64,000 nt of DNA from Luteimonas viscosa (GTDB lineage: Bacteria > Pseudomonadota > Gammaproteobacteria > Xanthomonadales > Xanthomonadaceae): assembly GCF_008244685.1 (NCBI RefSeq), contig NZ_VTFT01000001.1:785248-849247 (forward strand). Reading direction: 5' to 3'. The position numbers and the translations under genes were made by a program. Shown one piece after another: positions 40,033 through 47,202 of this stretch (the stretch's first letter is position 1; every line of letters begins with the position of its first letter). Below the pieces are notes generated by a model. That model had not been told where the DNA came from. It did no database searches and worked only from the letters and a program-made list of their open reading frames with translations.

Positions 40033-40558
40033 CCGCTGGGCGCAGAGCGACTCGGGCTGGTGCCTGCGCGCCAACCGCGCCGGATCGTCGCGCGGTATCC
40101 GCGGCTACTTCGCCGCCATCAGCCGGCTCGGCGACGGCATGTTCTGGTACGCGCTGATGGGCGCGCTGGTGGCCTTCGACGGCTGGCGCGGCCTGGCGGC
40201 CAGCGCGCACCTGGCGGTCACCGGCGCGGTGGCGTTGCTGCTGTACAAGCGGCTCAAGCGCTGGACCCGTCGCCCGCGCCCGTTCGCGGCCGACGTGCGC
40301 ATCCGCGCATGGGTGGCACCGCTGGACGAATTCAGCTTCCCTTCGGGACACACCCTGCACGCGGTCGCGTTCACCGTGGTGGCGCTGGCGCACTACCCGC
40401 TGCTGGCATGGCTGCTGCTGCCGTTCACCGCCAGCGTCGCGGTCTCGCGCGTGGTACTCGGCCTGCACTACCCGAGCGACGTGCTGGCCGCGACCGCGAT
40501 CGGCGGCGCGCTGGCGGCACTGTCGCTGTGGATCGGGATGCCGCTGCCGGGGCTGTAG
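40010..40558 (+). CDS. PAP2-family membrane phosphatase
   Basis: A 182-residue membrane protein with several hydrophobic segments. The three PAP2 motifs are present: KRWTRRPRPF, FPSGHTLHAVA and SRVVLGLHYPSDVLAA, giving the catalytic His pair. Relatives dephosphorylate phosphatidic acid, lysophosphatidic acid or undecaprenyl pyrophosphate. It starts inside the end of the glycosyltransferase gene, so both are likely expressed together; it could supply diacylglycerol as acceptor. Confidence 0.88.
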   Translation: MSAAPPPSRWAQSDSGWCLRANRAGSSRGIRGYFAAISRLGDGMFWYALMGALVAFDGWRGLAASAHLAVTGAVALLLYKRLKRWTRRPRPFAADVRIRAWVAPLDEFSFPSGHTLHAVAFTVVALAHYPLLAWLLLPFTASVAVSRVVLGLHYPSDVLAATAIGGALAALSLWIGMPLPGL

Positions 40559-40620
40559 CGCCGCGCCTGGCGGCCACGCCTGCGGCGCCGGCGATGCCTT
40601 GCAGGCCCTCCGGCCGATCT

Positions 40621-41505
40621 TCAGCCCACATGCTCGACCCGCGCATTCACCAGGCCCGGCAGGGATTGCCCGGGCCAGTCGCGATCGTTCGCCACCTGCG
40701 CGCCCGCGCGGGAGTCTTCGAGCGCGGCCACGTCGACTTCGGCGATCGCCCACTCTCCTGCACCGCACGTTTGCGCGAGCACGCCGTCGGCGGGAAGGCC
40801 CACGTCCATCGGCGCATACACCGCGGCCTCGCCGGTGTTGACGTCCAGCGCCGGACTCCAGGGCGCCTCGCCGGACGTCACCGACTGCGCCACGAAGCAG
40901 CGGTTCTCCAGCGCGCGCGCCAGGCAGCCCACGCGCACGCGCGTGGCGCCGGCGTCGGTATCGGTGCAGCTGGGCACCAGCAGCAGGCGCGCGCCGGCCT
41001 CGCGTTGGGCGCGCACCGGCAACGGGAACTCGGCGTCGTAGCAGACCGCCACGCCCAGGCGCAGTCCCTCGAACTCGAACACCTTCAGCGCGTCGCCGCC
41101 TTCGATGCTGCCGACGTGCTTCTCGAAGCCGGTCAGCTGCAGCTTGTCCTGCCAGGCATGCCCGCCGTTGGGCAGGAACAGGTCGCAGCGGTTGCGGTAG
41201 CGGCCGCCGCCGGCGTCGAGCAGGAAGGTGCCGGCCACGACCAGCAGGCCGGTGTCGCGCACGATCCCGGAATACAGCCGCAACCAGTCCTCGCGATGGC
41301 GCTGGATCGCCGCCAGCGAGGCGTGCAGGTCGGCGGCAACCGCGTCGTCGAACGTCGCCGCAAGTTCCAGCGACAGGTACTCGGGCAGGAGTGCGATGCG
41401 CACGCCCCGCTCCGCGACATCGCCGAGCAGGCGCCGCTGCAGCTCCGCGAACGCGGCGAAGCTGGCGGGTCGGCCGATGGGGTAGCGTGCCGCCGCGAGT
41501 TTCAT
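40621..41505 (-). CDS. Carbon-nitrogen hydrolase (nitrilase superfamily)
   Basis: A 294-residue cytoplasmic hydrolase with the E-K-C triad E42 (LLPEYLSLE), K121 (AWQDKLQLTGFEKH) and C155 (GVAVCYDAEFP). Such enzymes hydrolyse amides or nitriles; the exact substrate is unknown. The start ATG overlaps the stop of the GNAT gene by four bases, so the two are coupled. The GNAT-nitrilase pair recurs in related genomes and may act on the same small molecule, which is inference. Confidence 0.87.
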   Translation of the reverse strand: MKLAAARYPIGRPASFAAFAELQRRLLGDVAERGVRIALLPEYLSLELAATFDDAVAADLHASLAAIQRHREDWLRLYSGIVRDTGLLVVAGTFLLDAGGGRYRNRCDLFLPNGGHAWQDKLQLTGFEKHVGSIEGGDALKVFEFEGLRLGVAVCYDAEFPLPVRAQREAGARLLLVPSCTDTDAGATRVRVGCLARALENRCFVAQSVTSGEAPWSPALDVNTGEAAVYAPMDVGLPADGVLAQTCGAGEWAIAEVDVAALEDSRAGAQVANDRDWPGQSLPGLVNARVEHVG

Positions 41506-42101
41506 GCCGCCTCCAGCGGGCGCATCCAGAACGTCAGCGGGTGGTCGCGGTCCCCGTTGCCGAGCTCGCGCCATGCCATCCGCATCGTCAGCCCGGGCCG
41601 GCGCACATAGCCGCGCCCGGACCAGAACGATTCGTTGCCGCGGTGGGTCTTCGGCCTTCGCGGGTCGCCGGGATCGCGGTCGACCGCCGCGAACGCGGTC
41701 CACGCGAACCCGCCCAGCGCCCGCGCGTGCGCCTCGCGGCCGTCGAAGAAGGCGTGGCCGATGCCGCGTCCGCGATACGCCGGCAGCAGCACCGATTCGC
41801 CGAAATAGAACACCTCGCCTGCGTCCAGCCCTTGCGCGATGAACGGCGCCTGGAACGCAGGCGCGTCGTCGGCCAGCGGGATGCCGGTGGCGGCGCCGAC
41901 CACGCGCGCGCCGTCCAGGGCCAGCACGAACACGCTGCGCGGCGAGCCGGCATAGGCCGCCAGGTAGTCGCGTTCGTAGACCGGATCGCCGTCGTAGAGA
42001 TACGGCCACTCGCGGAACACGGTCATGCGCAGAGCGGCGACATCATCCAGGTACCGCGTCGCCCCGGCTCCGCCCACGACCTCGATCCTCGTCTCCTGCA
42101 T
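41502..42101 (-). CDS. GNAT family N-acetyltransferase
   Basis: A 199-residue acyltransferase. The acetyl-CoA pyrophosphate loop is in SVLLPAYRGRGIGHAFFDGREAHA, preceded by beta-strand VFVLALDGARVVGAATGIPL. The C-terminal part WSGRGYVRRPGLTMRM is typical. The substrate is unknown. I chose MQETRIEVVGG as start; 27 further upstream codons show no homology. It is coupled by ATGA overlap to the nitrilase. Confidence 0.85.
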   Translation of the reverse strand: MQETRIEVVGGAGATRYLDDVAALRMTVFREWPYLYDGDPVYERDYLAAYAGSPRSVFVLALDGARVVGAATGIPLADDAPAFQAPFIAQGLDAGEVFYFGESVLLPAYRGRGIGHAFFDGREAHARALGGFAWTAFAAVDRDPGDPRRPKTHRGNESFWSGRGYVRRPGLTMRMAWRELGNGDRDHPLTFWMRPLEAA

Positions 42102-42257
42102 GCGTGCGCCTCGCGGGTTCCCGGAACCGGCGCCGATGCATCGCATGCCGCCGGGCGGCCGCCTTCGCGGCCACGCGGACATGATGCACGCGTCGGGACC
42201 GGCTGGCGAAGGGCGGCGCGCCGGTATCGGCGGGCGCTGCCCCGTCGGGCGCGATCG

Positions 42258-43622
42258 TCAGGGCGTCCGTGGCACTCCGCCGGGCGAGAGGTGGTACCAG
42301 TCGACCTTGCGCGTGACCACCATGATCGCGGCCAGGATCAGGAACAGCAGTCCGGCGCCGAGCACCAGCGCATTGTCCTCCGACACCAGCAGGCCGTAGA
42401 GCGCGGCGTACAGCGTCGCCAGCGTCATCGCGAAACCGGCACCGCGCGCGCGGCTGCGCAGCACGTGCGAGAGGTAGAAGCCGAGCAGGCCGATGCAGGC
42501 CACGCTCGCGACCAGATAGGCCCAGCCGAACGCGACGTGCTCGGACAGGCTCACCAGCAGCAGGAAGAAGATCGCCAGGGCGAGTCCCGCGAGCGCGTAC
42601 TGGATCGGGTGGATGCGCAGCTGCTTGATCAGCTCGAACATGAAGAAGCCGACGAAGGTCAGCAGCACGAACAGGATGCCGTACTTGCTGGCGCGATCGG
42701 CCTGGGCGTAGCCGTCGACCGGCTCCACCAGCGACAGCCCGATCGCGTCGATGCCCTCTTCCGCAGGGGTCGACCCGGGCACCCGGGCGGCGGTCGAAAG
42801 GGTTGCGCCGTTGCGGTACTGCGCCTGCGCATTCGTCGCCAGCGAGGACACCTCCCACGCCGCCTCGAACCCGTCGGCGCCGATGCTGCGCGACACGGGC
42901 AGGAACGCGCCATTGAACAGCGGATGCGGCCAGCGCGAGGACAGGCCGATCCGGTTGCGCTGCGCCAGCGGTGCCACGGACAGCGACTCGGCGCCGGCGA
43001 GCTCGAACTCCAGCCGGGTGTCCAGGGCGAGGCGCGCGCCGGCCACCGGCACCGCCAGGCCGACGTGCACGCCGGGCTGGTCGCGATGGCCCTGGCCCTG
43101 CAGCAGCGGCATGTCGACGCCACCGACCTGCAGCCTGGTCGCGCCGCGCAGGCCGCGCACGTCGGCGATGCCGTAACCCAGCCGGGGCTGGCCGATCCTG
43201 CGCGGCAGGGCGGGATCGAGATCGCGTGGGATGCGCACGTCGAACGACGCCGACAGCTGGCCGGCGAGCGTGTACATGCGGATCTCGTGCAGGCCCAGCC
43301 GGCGCGTGTAGGGCGTCATCGTGCCCTCCAGGTCCAGCGATTCGGGGAAGAACAGCCATTCGCCGCTCTCGCCGTCGCGGCGCACGGTGCGCACCACGTC
43401 GCCGCGGTCGTTCTTCTCCTCCACCTCGACGATCTCGGTCCACGGCACCACCAGCACCGGTCCGGCGATGCCCTGCGCGGCCGCCTCGCTGCGCGCGATG
43501 CTGCGCACCGCCTCCTGGCGGTGGGCCTGGCGGTCGTGGATCACGCCGCGGATCAGCATCAGCGGCACCAGGATCGCCAGGGTCATGCCCAGCACCATCA
43601 GGATCTTCAGCCACAGCCTCAT
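42258..43622 (-). CDS. creD: CreD inner-membrane protein
   Basis: A 454-residue membrane protein. One N-terminal segment (about residues 6-28) is followed by a large periplasmic domain (about 30-315) and a cluster of about five C-terminal segments (about 320-445). The stretch ASKYGILFVLLTFVGFFMFEL with KQLRIHPIQYALAGLALAIF is the CreD signature. CreD is induced by CreBC and linked to envelope integrity and beta-lactam response in several Gammaproteobacteria. An exact cre tag lies 72 bp upstream of its start. Confidence 0.93.
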   Translation of the reverse strand: MRLWLKILMVLGMTLAILVPLMLIRGVIHDRQAHRQEAVRSIARSEAAAQGIAGPVLVVPWTEIVEVEEKNDRGDVVRTVRRDGESGEWLFFPESLDLEGTMTPYTRRLGLHEIRMYTLAGQLSASFDVRIPRDLDPALPRRIGQPRLGYGIADVRGLRGATRLQVGGVDMPLLQGQGHRDQPGVHVGLAVPVAGARLALDTRLEFELAGAESLSVAPLAQRNRIGLSSRWPHPLFNGAFLPVSRSIGADGFEAAWEVSSLATNAQAQYRNGATLSTAARVPGSTPAEEGIDAIGLSLVEPVDGYAQADRASKYGILFVLLTFVGFFMFELIKQLRIHPIQYALAGLALAIFFLLLVSLSEHVAFGWAYLVASVACIGLLGFYLSHVLRSRARGAGFAMTLATLYAALYGLLVSEDNALVLGAGLLFLILAAIMVVTRKVDWYHLSPGGVPRTP

Positions 43623-43693
43623 CGCACACACTCCGGGTCCGGGTCAGTGGACGGCAGGTTGCGCGGCGCATGCGGGGGGACGATGGGTGAAGG

Positions 43694-43709
43694 GTGAAGC
43701 CGGGGTGAA
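43694..43709 (-). promoter_or_regulatory. cre tag (CreB binding site) upstream of creD
   Basis: The minus strand reads TTCACCCCGGCTTCAC, an exact TTCAC-N6-TTCAC cre/blr tag. A third TTCAC follows at 43687-43691. The site lies in the creC-creD gap, so creD can be activated separately from creBC. Confidence 0.85.
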
Positions 43710-43730
43710 GCGGCGCGACCGTGGCGCGAG

Positions 43731-45173
43731 TCAGGTCGCGGGCAGGCGCACGATCGCCACCGCGCCGCCTTCGGGACGGTTGTGCACCGCTGCCTCGCCG
43801 CCGTGCAGCGCCGCGACCTCGCGCACGAAGCTCAGGCCCAGGCCGCTGCTGCGGGCGCCGGTGCGCGGGCGCGGGAGCGAATAGAAGCGTTCGAACACGC
43901 GGTCGAGCGCGTAGTCGGGCACGCCGGGACCGGCGTCGGCCACTTCCAGCCGCACACCGGCGCCGTCCGTGGACGCAGACAATCCGACGGCCGCGCCCTC
44001 GGGCGAGAAGTCGATCGCGTTGTCGAGCAGGTTGCCGAGCAGTTGCCGCAGCAGGAAGCGGTCTCCGCGCAGCGGCGGCAGTGCGGCTTCGATCCGGGAC
44101 TCGATGCGCACGCCGGCCTCGGACGCGCGCATGCCCGCGTCGGCGACCGCGTCGGCCACCAGCGCGGCGAGGTCGATCGCTTCCGGCTGTTCGATCCGCT
44201 GGCGGTGCTCCACCGCCGCGAGCGCCAGAAGGGCGTCGATGGTGCGGGTGAGCCGCTCGCCCTGCTCGCGGATGGTGCCGGCGAAGCGGATACGGTCGGC
44301 TTCGGGCAGCGGCTGCTCCAGCAGTTCCGCCGCGCCGCGGATCGCGGTCAGCGGCGACTTGAGTTCGTGGGTGAGACCATGAACGTAGTTCTCCACGTAC
44401 TGCTTGCCCTCGAGCCGGTCGCGCATCGTCTCCAGCGCCAGGCCCAGCTCCCGGAACTCGCCCGCCGAGCGCGGGGGCGTGGCGCGCTCGCCCTCGGTGA
44501 CCGCGCGCGCGTAGCGCTGCAGGCCGCCGATCTGTCGCGAGAGCCACCACGCGGCAGCCAGGCCGATCGCCAGCGCGGCGCCGAGCAACACCAGGCCCCA
44601 GCGCCGGACGATGCGTTCGCTGCGCTGGATGAAGGGCTCGATCGTGCGGTTGGGCTTGGACACCGTGAGCACGCCGATGATGTCGCCGCCATCGGCGCCG
44701 AGGCCGTCGCGGATCGGCGCGGCCACGTACATCACCGACGATGAGTCGTCGTCGGGGTCGCTGCGGGTGGAGCGGGCGCCGTACTGGCCGCGCAGGGTCC
44801 GGTGGACATCGTTCCAGCGCGAGTTGTCGCGGCCCACGTCGCGCCCCGCGGAGTCGTACACGACGATGCCCTTCGCATCGGTGACCGTGATGCGATAGCT
44901 CACGCCCTGCTTTTCGAAGTCCCAGATCCTGGCGCCGATGTCGCGGTGCTCCAGTTTCGCGATGCGCGCCGCGAACGCGCCGTCGGCCATGCGTCCGGCG
45001 AGCATGTCGTCGCTCGCGAGCTCCGCCAGGACGTTGGCGGTGTCGGCCAGGGTGTCCTCCATCGCCTGGCGCACGCCGGGCTTCACTTCCTGGACGAACA
45101 CGCGCATCAGCAGGATCCCGGCCAGCGCGACGATCACGAAATAGCCGAGCAGGATGCGCAGGCCGATCTTCAT
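43731..45173 (-). CDS. creC: Sensor histidine kinase CreC
   Basis: A 480-residue inner-membrane kinase. Membrane segments at about residues 7-27 and 190-212 enclose a periplasmic sensor domain with FEKQGVSYRITVTDAKGIVVYDS. HAMP follows (about 213-265). The phosphoacceptor is H269 in GLTHELKSPLTA; N, G1 and G2 boxes are LGNLLDNAIDFSP, VADAGPGV and SSGLGLSFVREV. It starts 7 bp after creB and phosphorylates CreB. Confidence 0.93.
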   Translation of the reverse strand: MKIGLRILLGYFVIVALAGILLMRVFVQEVKPGVRQAMEDTLADTANVLAELASDDMLAGRMADGAFAARIAKLEHRDIGARIWDFEKQGVSYRITVTDAKGIVVYDSAGRDVGRDNSRWNDVHRTLRGQYGARSTRSDPDDDSSSVMYVAAPIRDGLGADGGDIIGVLTVSKPNRTIEPFIQRSERIVRRWGLVLLGAALAIGLAAAWWLSRQIGGLQRYARAVTEGERATPPRSAGEFRELGLALETMRDRLEGKQYVENYVHGLTHELKSPLTAIRGAAELLEQPLPEADRIRFAGTIREQGERLTRTIDALLALAAVEHRQRIEQPEAIDLAALVADAVADAGMRASEAGVRIESRIEAALPPLRGDRFLLRQLLGNLLDNAIDFSPEGAAVGLSASTDGAGVRLEVADAGPGVPDYALDRVFERFYSLPRPRTGARSSGLGLSFVREVAALHGGEAAVHNRPEGGAVAIVRLPAT

Positions 45174-45180
45174 GGCGGGC

Positions 45181-45861
45181 TCAACCGGCCTCGAGCGAGT
45201 AGCCGAGGCCGCGGTGGGTGCGGATCGGATCGGCCTCGGGCGCGATCGCATGCAGCTTCGCGCGCAGGGTCTTGACATGGGTGTCGATGGTGCGGTCGCC
45301 GGTGTCGAGCGACTCGCCCCAGACGCGGTCCATCAGCTGCGCCCGGCTCAGCACCGCGCCGGGACGCGCCAGCAGGGCCGCCAGCAGACCGTACTCGTAG
45401 CGGGTCAGCACCAGCAGTTCGCCGCGGTAGCGGATGCGCAGGCCCTCGTCGTCGTGCTCGAACCCCGCGGCCAGCGCACGCGGCGCCTCCTCGCCGGCGG
45501 CACGACTGCGCCGCAGCACCGCGCGCACGCGCGCCACCAGCTCGCGCGGCGAAAACGGCTTGGGCACGTAGTCGTCGGCGCCCAGTTCGAAGCCCAGCAC
45601 GCGGTCGGCCTCGTCCTGGCGGGCGGTCAGGAAGATCACCGGCAGGTCGCGCGCCTCGCGCAGCCTGCGGCACAGCGCGAAGCCGCCCAGGTCCGGCAGG
45701 CCGACGTCGAGGATCGCAAGATCGAAGCGCGTCGCGGCCGCCGCCTGCAGCGCATCGCCCGCGGTCAGGCAGTGCGTCGCCTCGTGCCCGTCCTCGCGCA
45801 GCGCATAGAGCACGGTCGCGGCGATCGCGGTTTCGTCTTCGACCAGCAGGATGTGGGGCAT
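45181..45861 (-). CDS. creB: Response regulator CreB
   Basis: A 226-residue OmpR-family regulator. The receiver has phosphoacceptor D52 (LAILDVGLPDLGGF) and conserved Lys in VPKPFS. The winged-helix domain ends HVKTLRAKLHAI and HRGLGYSLEAG, close to CreB proteins. With creC and creD it forms the creBCD system, which binds TTCAC-N6-TTCAC sites. The start MPHILLVEDE is followed upstream by heptamer repeats, so its promoter is displaced or lies within repeat DNA. Confidence 0.92.
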   Translation of the reverse strand: MPHILLVEDETAIAATVLYALREDGHEATHCLTAGDALQAAAATRFDLAILDVGLPDLGGFALCRRLREARDLPVIFLTARQDEADRVLGFELGADDYVPKPFSPRELVARVRAVLRRSRAAGEEAPRALAAGFEHDDEGLRIRYRGELLVLTRYEYGLLAALLARPGAVLSRAQLMDRVWGESLDTGDRTIDTHVKTLRAKLHAIAPEADPIRTHRGLGYSLEAG

Positions 45862-46230
45862 GGGTTGGAGCCGGGAATGGGGAATGGGGAATCGTGAATC
45901 GGTCGGGTCTGGGGAGCGGACGAGGGATCGGGAGGTGGAAGGGAGACGCGATCGGCAGCGGGCACGAGACGATGCTCCGCGTCCGCGAAAGCGTAAAGGT
46001 TTGTCATCCCGAGCGCAGCGAGGGATCCTGCTGGACGCTGCCGGAGCATCCCACGCAGATCCCTCGCTGCGCTCGGGATGACAACCGGGGCCCCAGGCGC
46101 CATGCTCGTCGCCCCATGGGCAATCGCAGGATCCGCCAGCCTCCCGGCGGGATCCGATCATGTCCAAGGAGTCCTCACCCTTCAACCGGCCATTCCCCAT
46201 TCCCCATTCCCCATTCCCGGCTCCACCCCA
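45862..46230. repeat. Nested inverted repeats between creB and rlmJ
   Basis: The outer arms (45862-45902 and 46190-46230) carry GGGAATG-type heptamers and share GGAGCCGGGAATGGGGAATG in inverted orientation. Inside is a perfect 27-bp inverted repeat, 46001-46027 and 46058-46084 (starting TTGTCATCCCGAGCGCAGCG), a dispersed repeat family common in bacteria. The outer right arm ends exactly at the rlmJ start codon. No gene was found in the 369-bp gap. Confidence 0.88.
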
Positions 46231-47088
46231 ATGAACTACCGCCACGCCTTCCACGCCGGCAACCACGCCGACGTGTTCAAGCACGCCGTGCTGCTCGCGC
46301 TGTGCGATGCGCTGGTGGCGAAGCCGTCGGCGTGCTTCGCGCTCGATACCCATGCAGGCCGTGGCCTGTACCTGCTCGACGGCAGCGACGCGCGGAGGAC
46401 GGGCGAGGCGGACGACGGCGTCGAGGCGCTGTTGCGACGCCGGGCCTCGCCGGCGCTGGCGCGCTATCGCGGGGCGATCGCCGCCTGCCGCGCGCAGCAC
46501 GGGGACACCGCCTATCCGGGATCGCCCTGGCTGCTCGCGCATGCGCTGCGCGAGCACGATCGCATCGCCTGCTGCGAGCTGCAGCCGGGGGAGGCGGCCG
46601 CGCTGAAGCACCAGTTCGCGGGCGATCCGCGGGTGGGCGTGCACCAGCGCGACGGCTATGCCGCGGTCTCCGCGCTGCTGCCGCCGAAGAGCGGACAGGC
46701 ACGCATCGGCCGCGGCCTGGTGCTGGTCGACCCGCCCTACGAAGCGCAGCGCGCCGAGCTCGACCCGGTGCTGGCCGCGCTGCGCGCGGGCCTGCTGCGC
46801 TGGCCGCAGGGCATGTTCATGCTCTGGTATCCGATCAAGCAGCGCGCGACGGTGCAACCGTTCCTGCGCCGCGCGGCGAAACTGCCGGCGAAATCGGCGC
46901 TGTGCGTCGAACTGATGGTGCAACCGGAAGAATCCGCGCTGCGCATGAACGGCAGCGGCCTGCTGCTGTGCAATCCGCCGTGGCACTTCGAAGAGACCCT
47001 GGCGCCACTGCTGCCGGCGCTGCGCGATGCGCTCGCGCCGCGGGGCGGCTCGCACCGGCTGCAGTGGCTGCGCCGGGACGAAAGCTGA
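46231..47088 (+). CDS. rlmJ: 23S rRNA (adenine(2030)-N6)-methyltransferase RlmJ
   Basis: A 285-residue methyltransferase that modifies A2030 of 23S rRNA. The start MNYRHAFHAGNHADVFKHAV is the family signature. SAM motif ALDTHAGRGLY and catalytic motif LVDPPYE are present, followed by GMFMLWYPIK. No ribosome-binding site is visible, because repeat sequence abuts the ATG. Confidence 0.95.
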   Translation: MNYRHAFHAGNHADVFKHAVLLALCDALVAKPSACFALDTHAGRGLYLLDGSDARRTGEADDGVEALLRRRASPALARYRGAIAACRAQHGDTAYPGSPWLLAHALREHDRIACCELQPGEAAALKHQFAGDPRVGVHQRDGYAAVSALLPPKSGQARIGRGLVLVDPPYEAQRAELDPVLAALRAGLLRWPQGMFMLWYPIKQRATVQPFLRRAAKLPAKSALCVELMVQPEESALRMNGSGLLLCNPPWHFEETLAPLLPALRDALAPRGGSHRLQWLRRDES

Positions 47089-47132
47089 GGCCCCTGCGCC
47101 GCGACACCGGGGCCGCGCCCCGCGCGCCACGC

Positions 47133-47138
47133 TAAAAT
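47133..47138 (+). promoter_or_regulatory. Putative -10 element of mfd
   Basis: TAAAAT in an AT-rich patch (GCTAAAATAACCC) lies 65 bp before the mfd start. No clear -35 was seen. Confidence 0.4.
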
Positions 47139-47202
47139 AACCCGTTCCGCGCGCTGGCAACCCCGTTGCCGGCGCCGCCGCGCTTTTCCGGATTGCCGAT
47201 CG

